NCBI RefSeq assembly: GCF_001500315.1 | Contig: NZ_LLER01000006.1 | Location: 1-64,000 of the forward strand | Source of the DNA: Staphylococcus auricularis | GTDB lineage: Bacteria > Bacillota > Bacilli > Staphylococcales > Staphylococcaceae | Direction of reading: 5' to 3' | DNA: 64,000 nucleotides | In this document: positions 46,774-57,224 of the stretch, in pieces | Position numbering within the stretch: position 1 is the stretch's first letter | Layout: each line of letters begins with the position of its first letter | Notes under the pieces: model-generated | The model's input: only the letters and a program-made list of their open reading frames with translations | What the model was told of the DNA's origin: nothing | The model's database searches: none | Translations under genes and position numbers: made by a program

Positions 46774-47781
46774 ATGTCAGAAATTCAAAAACCACTTAAC
46801 TTAAAAGGAAGACATTTCTTAAAAGAAGATGATTTTACTAAAAAAGAATTTAGTGATTTAATAGACTTTGCAATTACATTGAAAGATTACAAGAAAAATG
46901 GTATTCCACATCGTTATTTAGATCATAAAAATATTGCGCTATTATTTGAAAAAACTTCAACACGTACAAGAGCAGCATTTACAGTGGCCTCTATTGATTT
47001 AGGTGCGCATCCTGAATTTTTAGGTAAAAACGATATTCAATTAGGTAAAAAAGAAACGGTAGAAGACACTGCGAAAGTATTAGGTAGAATGTTCGATGGT
47101 ATCGAATTCCGTGGTTTTTCTCAACAAGTCGTAGAAGATTTAGCTAAATATTCAGGTGTACCTGTATGGAATGGTTTAACTGACGCTTGGCATCCAACAC
47201 AAATGTTAGCTGACTATATGACAGTGAAAGAAAACTTCGGTCACTTAGATCATATTAAATTAACATATGTGGGTGATGGACGTAACAACGTCGCAAATTC
47301 ACTCTTAGTTGCGGGTCCGATGCTCGGTGTTGATGTAACAATTTGTTCACCTAAAGAATTGTTCCCTTCACAAGATTATGTTGATATTGCTGAAAGACGT
47401 GCGAAACAAGATGGTGGTTCAGTCACAATTACTGATAACATCGACGAAGGTGTGAAAGATGCTGACGTAATCTATACAGACGTATGGGTTTCTATGGGTG
47501 AAGAAAGTGAATTTGAAAACCGCATTAACTTACTGAAAGACTATCAAGTCAATCAAGAATTATTTGATAAAACTGGCAAAAAAGACACAATCTTCTTACA
47601 CTGCTTACCAGCATTCCACGATACAAATACTGTTTACGGTCAACAAATTGAAAAAGAATTCGGTTTAACAGAAATGGAAGTCACTGACGAGATATTTAGA
47701 AGTGAACATTCTAAAGTATTTGATCAAGCAGAAAATCGTATGCATACGATCAAAGCTGTCATGGCAGCGACATTAGGATAA
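46774..47781 (+). CDS. arcB: Catabolic ornithine carbamoyltransferase
   Basis: The 335-residue enzyme splits citrulline with phosphate to ornithine and carbamoyl phosphate. The carbamoyl-phosphate loop [11 protein letters not shown] lies near residue 55, followed by [22 protein letters not shown], the ornithine motif VSMGEE and HCLPAFHD near 273. Its place behind arcA supports the catabolic (arcB) rather than anabolic (argF) role. A GAAGGAAAAG site precedes the ATG. Confidence 0.96.
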   Translation: MSEIQKPLNLKGRHFLKEDDFTKKEFSDLIDFAITLKDYKKNGIPHRYLDHKNIALLFEKTSTRTRAAFTVASIDLGAHPEFLGKNDIQLGKKETVEDTAKVLGRMFDGIEFRGFSQQVVEDLAKYSGVPVWNGLTDAWHPTQMLADYMTVKENFGHLDHIKLTYVGDGRNNVANSLLVAGPMLGVDVTICSPKELFPSQDYVDIAERRAKQDGGSVTITDNIDEGVKDADVIYTDVWVSMGEESEFENRINLLKDYQVNQELFDKTGKKDTIFLHCLPAFHDTNTVYGQQIEKEFGLTEMEVTDEIFRSEHSKVFDQAENRMHTIKAVMAATLG

Positions 47782-47808
47782 TTTTACTAAAAGGTACAAG
47801 CAGGTTTA

Positions 47809-47868
47809 GATCCGATTGATCAGCCTCAGTTATCAACCAGACCATCAATATGTAGCTCTAAACCTGCT
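47809..47868 (+). repeat. Intercistronic inverted repeat arcB / arcD
   Basis: AGCAGGTTTAGA (47809-47820) and TCTAAACCTGCT (47857-47868) are perfect 12-bp arms around 36 bases. Only CCTTTGTTT follows, so it may be a partial terminator or RNA-stability element lowering arcDC expression relative to arcAB. Confidence 0.6.
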
Positions 47869-47893
47869 CCTTTGTTTAAAGGAGACATGACAT

Positions 47894-49324
47894 ATGAGTG
47901 AATCAGATACAAATAAATTAAGTAAAACGTCGCTAATTGGTCTCGTCATAGGTTCAATGATTGGTGGCGGTGCATTCAATATTATCTATGATATGGGGCA
48001 TCAAGCAGGTGGCTTAGCGATCATCATTGGTTGGGTCATTACAGCCATTGGTATGATTTCTCTAGCCTTTGTCTTTCAAAATTTAACGAATGAAAGACCT
48101 GATTTAGATGGTGGTATCTACAGTTACGCTCAAGTGGGATTTGGAGATTTTATAGGTTTTTCAAGTGCCTGGGGTTACTGGTTTGCAGCATTTCTCGGTA
48201 ACGTTGCGTATGCCACATTATTAATGTCTGCAGTCGGCAATTTCTTTCCGATTTTCAAAGATGGAAATACCCTACCTAGTATTTTAGTTGCTTCTGTATT
48301 GTTATGGGGTGTCCATTACCTCATTTTAAAAGGGGTAGAAACTGCTGCTTTTATCAATAGTATCGTAACCGTTGCCAAATTAATTCCGATACTACTCGTC
48401 ATTGTATGTATGATCGCTGTATTTAACTTTGATACGTTCATGCAAGGTTTTTACGGTATTACAAGTGGTGAGGCAGGTGTCTTTAGTTGGGGAGATACAC
48501 TCGATCAAGTTAAAAGCACCATGCTCGTAACCGTTTGGGTATTCACTGGTATTGAAGGTGCTGTTGTCTTCTCAGGCCGTGCAAAAAGTAAGAAAGACGT
48601 CGGTACAGCAACTGTCATTGGTTTAGTATCCGTACTTGTCATCTATTTCTTAATGACAGTGTTAGCCCAAGGGGTCATTCAACAAAATCATATTTCAGAA
48701 TTATCTAATCCATCTATGGCTGCTGTATTAGAACAAATCGTCGGTCATTGGGGCTCTATATTTGTCAATATTGGGCTAATCATTTCTGTATTAGGTGCTT
48801 GGTTGGGTTGGACCTTACTTGCAGGAGAATTACCGTTCATCGTTGCAAAAGATGGATTATTCCCTAAATGGTTCGCTAAAGAAAATAAAAATAAAGCACC
48901 AGTCAATTCTTTATTAATTACCAATGTATTAGTACAAATCTTTTTAATCAGTATGTTATTCACAGAAAGCGCTTATCAATTCGCATTCTCTCTTGCATCA
49001 AGTGCCATCTTAATACCATACATGTTTAGCGCATTCTTCCAAATTAAACATACGTACTTAACCAAACAACGCGCAACACCGAAACAGTGGTTGATAGGTA
49101 TCATTGCCTCTATCTACACGGTATGGCTTGTATATGCTGCAGGTATCGACTACTTGTTATTAACTATGTTGCTTTATATACCTGGACTATTTGTCTATAG
49201 AACGGTTCAAAAAAATAATAAAAAATCATTAACGAAATTAGATTATATCTTCTTCATTATCATTATTATTCTAGCAATTATAGGCATTTACAGATTAGCG
49301 ATCGGTGCTGTAGCTGTATTCTAA
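47894..49324 (+). CDS. arcD: Arginine/ornithine antiporter
   Basis: The 476-residue APC-type transporter with about 12 membrane helices exchanges external arginine for ornithine. The first helix contains [17 protein letters not shown] near residue 15; [19 protein letters not shown] near 69 and [18 protein letters not shown] near 216 are typical of ArcD. AAAGGAGAC precedes the ATG at fitting distance. It is eight bases ahead of the arcC ribosome binding region and is part of the same operon. Confidence 0.95.
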   Translation: MSESDTNKLSKTSLIGLVIGSMIGGGAFNIIYDMGHQAGGLAIIIGWVITAIGMISLAFVFQNLTNERPDLDGGIYSYAQVGFGDFIGFSSAWGYWFAAFLGNVAYATLLMSAVGNFFPIFKDGNTLPSILVASVLLWGVHYLILKGVETAAFINSIVTVAKLIPILLVIVCMIAVFNFDTFMQGFYGITSGEAGVFSWGDTLDQVKSTMLVTVWVFTGIEGAVVFSGRAKSKKDVGTATVIGLVSVLVIYFLMTVLAQGVIQQNHISELSNPSMAAVLEQIVGHWGSIFVNIGLIISVLGAWLGWTLLAGELPFIVAKDGLFPKWFAKENKNKAPVNSLLITNVLVQIFLISMLFTESAYQFAFSLASSAILIPYMFSAFFQIKHTYLTKQRATPKQWLIGIIASIYTVWLVYAAGIDYLLLTMLLYIPGLFVYRTVQKNNKKSLTKLDYIFFIIIIILAIIGIYRLAIGAVAVF

Positions 49325-49340
49325 CAGAGGAGTGAATTTT

Positions 49341-50282
49341 ATGAATAACAAAATTGTCATTGCATTAGGTGGGAATGCAATCCAAACAGATGATGGTTCT
49401 GCCGAAGCACAAAGAAATGCGATACGTGAAACGATGCAAACACTTAAACCATTATTTAAAACAGATACAGATATTGTGATTTCACATGGGAATGGCCCTC
49501 AAATCGGCAATATGCTGATTCAACAATCTGTTGCTGATAGTGAACAAACACCTGCAATGCCATTAGATGTTTGCGGTTCAATGACACAAGGGATGATCGG
49601 CTTTTGGTTAGAAACTGAAATAAACAGAATATTGACAGAAATTGAAAGTGAGCATCGTGCAGGCACCATTATCACACGAGTTGAAGTTGATCCTGAAGAT
49701 CCACGTATGTCTACACCTACAAAACCGATTGGTCCATTTTACGATAAAGCAGAAGTCGAAGCGCTTCAAAAAGAAAATCCTGATTCTGTATATAAAGAAG
49801 ACTCTGGACGAGGTTATCGAAAAGTTGTACCTTCACCACTACCCGTTTCTATTTTAGAACATAAACTTATTAGCGATTTGGTAGAGGATAAAAATATTAT
49901 CATTGCTTGCGGTGGCGGGGGCATCCCAGTAGTGAAACAACATAACACATATGAAGGTGTAGAAGCTGTAATTGATAAAGATTTTGCGAGTGAAAAATTG
50001 GCACAACTCATAGATGCTGATACACTTATGATATTAACTAATGTTGAAAATGTTTATGTTAATTTTAATGAACCGAATCAACAGAAGTTAACGGATGTGG
50101 ATGTTGCGACATTGAAAGATTATATTGATCAAGGGACATTTAAAGAGGGATCAATGTTGCCTAAAATTGAAGCAGCAATTGATTTTCTCGAAAGCGGCTA
50201 TGGTCAACGTGTAATTATTACAAATCTTACTAATGCTTATGAAGCATTGGAAGGAAAGGTGGGTACACAAATTAAACGATAG
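49341..50282 (+). CDS. arcC: Carbamate kinase
   Basis: The 313-residue amino acid kinase-fold enzyme makes ATP from carbamoyl phosphate and ADP, the energy-yielding step of the pathway. It has [13 protein letters not shown] at the N-terminus, [14 protein letters not shown] near 50, [12 protein letters not shown] near 190, and [12 protein letters not shown] use ATG 49341, seven bases after AGAGGAGTG. It is followed 19 bases later by arcR. Confidence 0.96.
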   Translation: MNNKIVIALGGNAIQTDDGSAEAQRNAIRETMQTLKPLFKTDTDIVISHGNGPQIGNMLIQQSVADSEQTPAMPLDVCGSMTQGMIGFWLETEINRILTEIESEHRAGTIITRVEVDPEDPRMSTPTKPIGPFYDKAEVEALQKENPDSVYKEDSGRGYRKVVPSPLPVSILEHKLISDLVEDKNIIIACGGGGIPVVKQHNTYEGVEAVIDKDFASEKLAQLIDADTLMILTNVENVYVNFNEPNQQKLTDVDVATLKDYIDQGTFKEGSMLPKIEAAIDFLESGYGQRVIITNLTNAYEALEGKVGTQIKR

Positions 50283-50301
50283 TTTCTAAGGAGGAGAATG
50301 T

Positions 50302-50997
50302 ATGATCAATAATAATTCACTAACCCTCGAACATAGTGAAGAATACTTAGAACATCTCGCTCAATTTATTCATATACCTTACACCGAATTAAGACCATAC
50401 AAAAATGAATTTATTACAAGAAAATATAATAAAGGACAAGTCGTTTACTATTCTTCTGATGATATGAGTCACATGTATTTTTTGCTAGAAGGACATGTCT
50501 TACGTGAGCACTTTAATAAAAATGGTGACGTTTATCGCATTTTAAATAAAGATATCAGATTATTTCCATTACACAGCTTGTTTCAAGAGCATACGACGAA
50601 TGAAATGTGTACGACCATTACTGATTGCGTAATTATTTCGATACCCATCGATTTTATGGAATATCTCTGTCTCAATCATGCTAATGTGTTTAAACGTATC
50701 TATCAGTTACTGTGCCAAAATGAACAACAACAAATGGAATATCATATGGCGCTAAATGCGAAAAGTGCGAAAGAAAGCATTATTAAAATACTGATTTATT
50801 TATGTCATACAATCGGATATGACAATGATGAATTTTATGAAATTAAATCATTTTTAACGATCCAAATGATTAGTAATTTAGCAAGTGTGTCTCGCGAAAC
50901 GACGGGCCATATCATCCACGAATTAAAAGAAGATAATATATTAATGCATCATAGTAAAAATTGGATTATTAGTAAGGCCATACTAAAAGCAATTTGA
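50302..50997 (+). CDS. arcR: Crp/Fnr-family activator ArcR
   Basis: The 231-residue regulator has an N-terminal cyclic-nucleotide-binding-like beta barrel (KGQVVYYSSDDMSHMYFLLE near 45) and a C-terminal helix-turn-helix (ISNLASVSRETTGHIIHELK near 195). There are no clustered N-terminal cysteines as in Fnr. In S. aureus ArcR activates arcABDC anaerobically by binding a Crp-like box; the box at 45405 is its probable target. AAGGAGGAG precedes the ATG. Last gene of the cluster. Confidence 0.93.
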   Translation: MINNNSLTLEHSEEYLEHLAQFIHIPYTELRPYKNEFITRKYNKGQVVYYSSDDMSHMYFLLEGHVLREHFNKNGDVYRILNKDIRLFPLHSLFQEHTTNEMCTTITDCVIISIPIDFMEYLCLNHANVFKRIYQLLCQNEQQQMEYHMALNAKSAKESIIKILIYLCHTIGYDNDEFYEIKSFLTIQMISNLASVSRETTGHIIHELKEDNILMHHSKNWIISKAILKAI

Positions 50998-51374
50998 TTA
51001 ACCATGGTGCGAAAGCGTAATAGTATCATTTAATCTTTAATCATCATCTAAGTGAATTTACGATTAACATAGTTTACGTTCAGCTACACATCGATACGAC
51101 CTCGATGTTGACCATTTAAATTTTGACACATCACTCAACCCTCGCTATCTCATTAGTGAGGGTTTCTTTGTATTGTAGATGTATTTTGATTATGAAAACT
51201 TCATAAAGTGCGTATAGAGCATCCGTTGAAAGAAAAGTAAGATAGAAGCAAAGGTGACTCTATAAAATCCGAGACATAAAATTTTACGATAAAATTCTAC
51301 TGAAATTTATCTTGTATAGTGGTATACTGACGATTAAGATTGCTATTTGATAAGTAATGAAGAAGGTGTAATAC
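50998..51374. other. Intergenic arcR / ccdC, right end of the arc block
   Basis: A terminator lies at 51137-51164 (listed separately). An extended -10 TGGTATACT (51320-51328) probably serves ccdC. I see no repeat matching the left-side 11-mers. Confidence 0.45.
51137..51172 (+). terminator. Terminator of the arc cluster
   Basis: AACCCTC (51137-51143) pairs with GAGGGTT (51158-51164), extended inward by CT/AG, then TTCTTTG. Confidence 0.65.
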
Positions 51375-51842
51375 ATGATATATTTAGTGTTTTCAATTGG
51401 TATGGCCTTTGTCATGGGTATTATCGTTATCATTGTAAGGATGAAAGCACAAAAATTTCCAGTTAATGAGAAAAAAATCATTTTACCACCTATTTTTATG
51501 TCTACCGGCGCATTGATGTTTGTCGTACCTTATTTTAGATTGACGGGTGCTGAAATTATTGAGTGTATTATTTTAGGATTAATATTCTCAACTGTACTTA
51601 TATGGTCCTCTCGGTTCGAAGTTAGAGGTGCAGAGGTCTATATGAAACGGTCAAAAGCTTTTCCAATAATATTGATTTCATTACTCGTTATTAGAACGGT
51701 GATTAAGCTCTTTGTAAGTAAAGAAATTGATCCGGGTGAAATTGCAGGTATGTTCTTTTTATTAGCATTTTGTATGATACTACCATGGCGCTTAGCAATG
51801 TTATATCAATATAGAAAACTCAAAAATAAAATCATTTCATAA
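51375..51842 (+). CDS. ccdC: CcdC-family membrane protein
   Basis: The 155-residue product has four or five membrane helices: LVFSIGMAFVMGIIVIIVR at the N-terminus, ILPPIFMSTGALMFVVPYFR near 36, and FFLLAFCMILPWRLAMLYQY near the end. It fits the Bacillus CcdC family, named for its place near cytochrome c biogenesis genes; its role is unknown. It lies upstream of sbcD, its usual staphylococcal neighbour. Confidence 0.82.
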   Translation: MIYLVFSIGMAFVMGIIVIIVRMKAQKFPVNEKKIILPPIFMSTGALMFVVPYFRLTGAEIIECIILGLIFSTVLIWSSRFEVRGAEVYMKRSKAFPIILISLLVIRTVIKLFVSKEIDPGEIAGMFFLLAFCMILPWRLAMLYQYRKLKNKIIS

Positions 51843-51908
51843 ATCAGAGTACACGTAGAAGCAGTCTCGTTATTTCTACTGTAATATTTAAGAAAAAGTG
51901 GATGATAG

Positions 51909-51959
51909 AGAACAGAACATTGAAATCTTAAACGGGATTTCATTTCTGTTCTTTTTTTG
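51909..51959 (+). terminator. Terminator after ccdC
   Basis: AGAACAGAA (51909-51917) pairs with TTCTGTTCT (51944-51952) and GAAATC with GATTTC inside; seven T follow. Confidence 0.88.
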
Positions 51960-52007
51960 TTGATTTTGAATATGAAAACGCATAGAATGAAAGGGAACAA
52001 ATGTTCT
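51960..52007 (+). promoter_or_regulatory. sbcDC promoter with LexA box
   Basis: TTGATT (51960-51965), 17-base spacer, TAGAAT (51983-51988). GGAACAAATGTTCT (51994-52007) lies at the start site and fits the LexA box CGAACNNNNGTTCG. Confidence 0.8.
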
Positions 52008-52024
52008 GTTTGGAGGATAAGTTG

Positions 52025-53161
52025 ATGAAAGTGATACATACAGCTGATTGGCACTTAGGTAAAATTTTAAATGGTAAATCATTCTTAGAGGATCAATCTT
52101 ATATTTTGGATGCGTTTGTGGATGCAGTTGAAGCGGAACAACCAGATGTCGTTGTAGTGGCGGGTGATTTATATGATACAAGCTACCCTAGCAAAGAAGC
52201 GATACAATTGTTAGAATCCACGACCCAGCGGATCAATTTGAAATTAGGTATTCCGATGATTATGATTAACGGAAATCATGATGGTAGAGAGCGATTAGAA
52301 TATGGAGCGCAATGGTTTGAACATGCTGATTTATACATTCGCACGCAATTACATCAAATGGTTGAGCCGATCTGTATAGAGGATACTTGTTTTTATACGT
52401 TACCATTTGCTAATGTGTCAGAGCTACAAGCTTATTTTGAAGATCCAGAGATAGATACATATCAAGATGGTTTAGAACGCTGCTTAGCTGAAATGAAAAG
52501 CGTCTTGGATCCGTCGAAAACGAATATTTTAATCAGTCATTTAACCGTTCAAGGTGGGACACGTTCAGAATCAGAAAGACCCTTATCGATAGGAACGGTA
52601 GAATCAGTAACGCAACAAACGTTTGACATGATTGATCTCGTCATGCTCGGTCACTTACATCATCCGTTTAGTATCAACTCGGAGTTTATTCATTATAGTG
52701 GATCATTACTGCAATATTCGTTTTCAGAAGCGAACCAGCCAAAAGGTTATCGCTGTGTCACTGTAGATAAAAATGAAGGTCATCAAAGTATTTTTAAACC
52801 CTTAGAACCGAGAAGAAAACTTGAAGTGATTGAAGCGGATTATGACGATGTCATACAAGAACGTATTGAAGTCGACAATAAAAATAATTATTTTCAATTT
52901 AAACTTCAGAATATGTCTCACGTAATGGATCCGATGTTGCATTTAAAACAAATTTATCCAAACACGTTATCTCTAATGAATACAACGCATCATTTTGCTG
53001 AAACGAATACAGAGGATACAACAGAAATTCACCATATGTCCGATATCGACATCATTCGAACATTTTATGAATATATTACTGAACAACAACTTACGGAGCG
53101 ACAAACGGAAAAGTTAGTGCATATTATCGATCCAGAAGCAAAGGATAGTGATTTGAAATGA
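52025..53161 (+). CDS. sbcD: Nuclease SbcCD subunit D
   Basis: The 378-residue metallophosphoesterase (Mre11-like) has the metal-binding motifs TADWHLGK near residue 7, VAGDLYDTS near 46, INGNHDGRE near 81 and MLGHLHHP near 206. With SbcC it opens DNA hairpins and trims protein-blocked ends. I choose ATG 52025 after TTGGAGGA. The stop overlaps the sbcC start by four bases (ATGA), so the two are translationally coupled. Confidence 0.96.
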   Translation: MKVIHTADWHLGKILNGKSFLEDQSYILDAFVDAVEAEQPDVVVVAGDLYDTSYPSKEAIQLLESTTQRINLKLGIPMIMINGNHDGRERLEYGAQWFEHADLYIRTQLHQMVEPICIEDTCFYTLPFANVSELQAYFEDPEIDTYQDGLERCLAEMKSVLDPSKTNILISHLTVQGGTRSESERPLSIGTVESVTQQTFDMIDLVMLGHLHHPFSINSEFIHYSGSLLQYSFSEANQPKGYRCVTVDKNEGHQSIFKPLEPRRKLEVIEADYDDVIQERIEVDNKNNYFQFKLQNMSHVMDPMLHLKQIYPNTLSLMNTTHHFAETNTEDTTEIHHMSDIDIIRTFYEYITEQQLTERQTEKLVHIIDPEAKDSDLK

Positions 53162-56100
53162 AACCCGCCTTATTAGAAATGTACAATTTTGGGCCTTTTA
53201 TAGATGAAAAGATTGATTTTAAACAAGTGAACCAAGACCAACTCTTTTTAATTAGCGGTAAGACAGGTTCAGGTAAAACAATGATATTTGATGCGATGAC
53301 ATATGCCTTATATGGTGCGGCTTCTACGAAAGATAGAGCAGAAGGTGATTTGCGAAGTCATTTTGCTGACGGTAAATCTCCTATGCAAGTTTCCTTCGAA
53401 TTTAAATTAGGCGATAAGTATTTCAAAGTGATGAGACAAGGATCCTTTATCAAAGAAGGTAATAAGACTCAGACTCAAGGTAAGTTAGCAGTCTATGAGT
53501 GGGAAGATGAGCAGTATGAATTAAGAGAATCGAAAATCAAAGATGGGGATGATTATATTAAGTCTCTCTTAGGTGTGAATGCAGAACAATTTAGACAATT
53601 GTTCATTTTACCTCAAGGGGAATTTAAACGATTTTTACTTTCTAGTAGTAGTGATAAACAAAAGATATTAAGAACATTATTTAATAGTGAACGATTCGAA
53701 GCGATTCAACAACAACTTAGCGAAGACATTAAACAAATTCGAAATGATGTAGAAAAATACTATGATCGATTAAAACACTTGTTAAGTGAAATTGCCGATT
53801 TTGAGGATGAGACTTTAAAAAATTATAAAGAAGTAGAAGTCGATCAAACAGATAAACTCAGTGTGTATCTAGGAGAATTCGAAACAAAAGCAGAGCAAAT
53901 ATCACAATCTTTAACACAACAAAAGAACTCACAGCAACAAGCAGTCACACAGCTTAGAAAGCAATTAGACCATCAACGTGATTTGGTAGCGAAGCAACAA
54001 AAACTTGAACAGGTAAATCAAGATTATCAACAATTGATGGAAGAGAAACCTAACATAGAGAAACTTCAAAAACTGTTAACTGAAATGTTAGAGGTTAAAC
54101 CATTAGCCCAATTAATTGAAACTCAAGAAAACAATAAAAAACGTCGTCAACAGATAGATCAAGATATCCAAGCACATCAGACCCAGCTTAAAACGCTACA
54201 ACAAGAACTTGAAACACTTGAGCAGCAATACGATGATGTGAAGCAGTGTACAGAAGAGATAGAAGAGAAAGAAAGTTACATTAAACGAACAACACTCTTT
54301 TACAATAAACTTTCAGAATATGAAACAATCTTTAATTCAATGGATACATTGATAGCGAATAAAGACAAAGCTCAACGCGAATATCAGTCTCTAGCTAAAC
54401 AAGCAACAAATTTAGAGGAACAAATTAACAATCGCCAACCAGATCATGAAAAAGTTGGTCAACTTACTGAAGCCATCTATGAGTTAAATGATCAAATTAA
54501 AACAGTGAAACAAAATCAAGATTTACAACAACAATTAAAAATTGATATTAAAAAAAGAGACGAACAACAAAACAAAACGAGTGCAATAAAACGACAGATA
54601 GCAGACCTTCAGCATCAAATCGACCAATTTGATACATCTCAGCTCGATTTAACGAATAAAAAAGATATGATCACAACGCTACAGGCTGCCTTACATGAAG
54701 GTGAAACTTGTCCGATATGTGGGAGTGAAATTCATCATTTAGAAGGTCATATTGATTTTGACAATATTCGATCACGTAAAAATGAATTAGAGCAATTAGA
54801 GCGTTCATTACAAGCGCAAAGAGAATCTTACATCAAAGCGACAAGTGATTTAGAGTCACTCGATGAGAAAATTAATCAAAGTACGGTAGATTTAGAGAAT
54901 GATTATGATACGACAGAATTAGAACAACAACTATCTAAAAACCAACAGCAGAAAAATGAATTGACAGAGTTCAACCGTTTAATTCAACAACAACTCGAAC
55001 AAAAACAAAATATAGAAAAATCGATGTATCAATTAAAATACGATATCGCACAGCAAGAAAATGAAATTAAACAAAGTGAAACGAAACAAAATGATTTTAA
55101 AGCTACGACACAATGTGACGACACTACTACTTTCAAACAAGTGTTTCGACAGTATGAAAAACAAATAAATGAATATCATCAGCGTATGGATCAATTAGAA
55201 AAAGCTCAGCAACAACATAACCAACAAATTAATAATCATACGTCACAAATCGAATTCTTAACCACTCATTTAGAAGAAGTCGAACAGCATATGACTGAAG
55301 GTCAAGCTAATATTGAACAAGAGATGGCGCGTTCTGGTTTTGAAACTCAACAACAGGTCGAGCAAACCATAGCTAAACTCGATGATAAAGATGCTGTAGA
55401 AGCAGAAATTAATCAATTTAATAAAAACAAACAACAATACGAGCTTCAAATGGAACAGCTGAAAAAAGATTTAGCAGGTCAAACGATAGAAGATATAGAA
55501 GCGATGGAACATCAATTTAATGAAGCAGAACAACAATTAGAGCAATATAGTAAAGATTTAACAGAACATGATTATAAAGCAAAAGAAAATGCGCGTAAAA
55601 TTAAGGATATTCGTCAAATCATTGACGCATTAAATGATGATTTAAAATCTCAAAAAGAAGTGTTCCAACTCGCCGAAATTCTAGCAGGAGATAACAGTCA
55701 GAAATTGACGCTAGAAAATTTTGTATTGATTTATTATCTCAATCGTATTTTGACTCAAGCGAATCATCGGCTAGCTATCATGACGGGCGAACGTTATCAA
55801 TTACAACGAAGAAAACAAGTTTCGCGAGGCTATAGTGGACTAGAAATTGAAGTATTTGATGGCTATACGAATAAATCAAGACATATTACGTCGTTATCTG
55901 GTGGCGAAACATTCCAAGCCTCTTTAGCTTTAGCGCTCGGTTTAAGCGAGATAGTGCAACAAGAATCCGGTGGCGTGACGCTTGAATCTATGTTCATAGA
56001 TGAAGGATTTGGTACGTTAGACCAAGAAACGTTGGAAACAGCGATAGACACACTTGTCGGATTAAAATCTGCAGGACGAATGGTAGGGGTTATTTCTCAT

Positions 56101-56187
56101 GTGAGCGAGTTGAAACAGCGAATCAATTTAATTTTAGAAGTATCTACAGATCAGTATCAAAGTCATGTGCGATTTGAGCACCATTAA
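53158..56187 (+). CDS. sbcC: Nuclease SbcCD subunit C
   Basis: The 1009-residue SMC-like ATPase is the Rad50 counterpart. Walker A ISGKTGSGKTMIFDAMTYAL lies near residue 34. Two long Gln/Glu/Lys-rich coiled-coil arms flank the zinc hook CPIC (Cys518, Cys521), and the ABC signature LSGGETFQASLALALG and Walker B SMFIDEGFGTLD lie near the C-terminus. It is co-expressed with sbcD and predicted to be SOS-induced through the LexA box at 51994. Confidence 0.96.
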   Translation: MKPALLEMYNFGPFIDEKIDFKQVNQDQLFLISGKTGSGKTMIFDAMTYALYGAASTKDRAEGDLRSHFADGKSPMQVSFEFKLGDKYFKVMRQGSFIKEGNKTQTQGKLAVYEWEDEQYELRESKIKDGDDYIKSLLGVNAEQFRQLFILPQGEFKRFLLSSSSDKQKILRTLFNSERFEAIQQQLSEDIKQIRNDVEKYYDRLKHLLSEIADFEDETLKNYKEVEVDQTDKLSVYLGEFETKAEQISQSLTQQKNSQQQAVTQLRKQLDHQRDLVAKQQKLEQVNQDYQQLMEEKPNIEKLQKLLTEMLEVKPLAQLIETQENNKKRRQQIDQDIQAHQTQLKTLQQELETLEQQYDDVKQCTEEIEEKESYIKRTTLFYNKLSEYETIFNSMDTLIANKDKAQREYQSLAKQATNLEEQINNRQPDHEKVGQLTEAIYELNDQIKTVKQNQDLQQQLKIDIKKRDEQQNKTSAIKRQIADLQHQIDQFDTSQLDLTNKKDMITTLQAALHEGETCPICGSEIHHLEGHIDFDNIRSRKNELEQLERSLQAQRESYIKATSDLESLDEKINQSTVDLENDYDTTELEQQLSKNQQQKNELTEFNRLIQQQLEQKQNIEKSMYQLKYDIAQQENEIKQSETKQNDFKATTQCDDTTTFKQVFRQYEKQINEYHQRMDQLEKAQQQHNQQINNHTSQIEFLTTHLEEVEQHMTEGQANIEQEMARSGFETQQQVEQTIAKLDDKDAVEAEINQFNKNKQQYELQMEQLKKDLAGQTIEDIEAMEHQFNEAEQQLEQYSKDLTEHDYKAKENARKIKDIRQIIDALNDDLKSQKEVFQLAEILAGDNSQKLTLENFVLIYYLNRILTQANHRLAIMTGERYQLQRRKQVSRGYSGLEIEVFDGYTNKSRHITSLSGGETFQASLALALGLSEIVQQESGGVTLESMFIDEGFGTLDQETLETAIDTLVGLKSAGRMVGVISHVSELKQRINLILEVSTDQYQSHVRFEHH

Positions 56188-56653
56188 TTGATAAAAATTG
56201 CATGATTTATTACAAAACACGGTAATGTGTTTTTAAGATAAATGTCACTTGTATTTTACTTAAAAATCACCGCGTATAACGTTTTATTTTTCATTTCGAA
56301 GAAAAATTAAAATTTATTTTTCTTTACTAGAAACCCATTGCTCAGTTTCATTTGTAAAGTCTAAAAATAGTTATAGAAAATATCTTTCATGTATAATTAT
56401 TAACTTTATTTCGTTTAAGTTGTCTCAAAAGAGAAAATAAGAGAACGAGCGCTTAACGGGCGAAACGGTGAATAAATCATTGGGCATTTCACTTAAGAAA
56501 CATAACTCATCAAAAATATTATCGCCGTTTTTATACAAAAAGAGAGAGCTATTAAAAACAGTGTTAAACACGTTCATTAATAGCTCTCAATTTCTATCGT
56601 TTTCTGTATAATATCGATTCATAATAGGCTTAATCTTCCTTTAAAAAGATGGA
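56188..56653. other. Convergent intergenic region sbcC / mscL
   Basis: No coding frame. A weak stem GTTTTTAAG/CTTAAAAAT near 56231-56270 may end sbcC. The clear terminator at 56536-56588 reads from mscL. The centre is AT-rich without further signals I can support. Confidence 0.5.
56536..56588 (-). terminator. Terminator of mscL (minus strand)
   Basis: GAGAGCTATTAA (56544-56555) and TTAATAGCTCTC (56577-56588) form perfect 12-bp arms; on the minus strand they are followed by CTCTTTTTG. Confidence 0.8.
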
Positions 56654-57010
56654 TTATGAATTTTTTTCTTTAAGCAAATCACGGATTTCAGTAAGTAAAA
56701 CTGTATTTTCTTCGACTTCTTCTTCGTCTTCGTTTTTCATGACGGTATTTGCTATTTTAACAAAGATAAAGAGCGCAAATGCGATAATGATAAAGTCAAT
56801 CACAGCTTGAATAAATTTACCGTATTCTATGCCCATAAAGCTCCAATTATTTGCAAAGTCTGTCGTACCAAATATTAAGCCGATTAATGGCATGATAATA
56901 TATGTAACGAGTGATGATACGATTTTATTAAATGCTGCCCCCATGACAACCGCTACAGCTAAATCTAACACGTTCCCTTTGAGTGCAAAATCTTTAAATT
57001 CTTGCCACAT
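56654..57010 (-). CDS. mscL: Large-conductance mechanosensitive channel
   Basis: The 118-residue channel opens under membrane tension to release solutes. The first helix region reads [20 protein letters not shown], the second [20 protein letters not shown], and the C-terminal helix [16 protein letters not shown] start at ATG 57010, five bases after AAAGGAGGTGA; the GTG at 57019 is inside that site. It neighbours the osmoprotectant transporter opuD. Confidence 0.95.
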   Translation of the reverse strand: MWQEFKDFALKGNVLDLAVAVVMGAAFNKIVSSLVTYIIMPLIGLIFGTTDFANNWSFMGIEYGKFIQAVIDFIIIAFALFIFVKIANTVMKNEDEEEVEENTVLLTEIRDLLKEKNS

Positions 57011-57224
57011 GTAAGTCACCTCCTTTTTCTATAATTATAAAAAATATATTAATTATTATACGGTAGATTCCTGTCGCAGTAAATGAAATAAAAAAGCTAA
57101 TTTGATTACTTTCCCAACTTTTGTTATCGTTAAGTATAGCTATTAGATACATAAAGTAATTATATTGTTTCTAATTGGGTATATTAGTACCGGTATAATT
57201 AAATAGGAAAGGGAGTAATTAATT

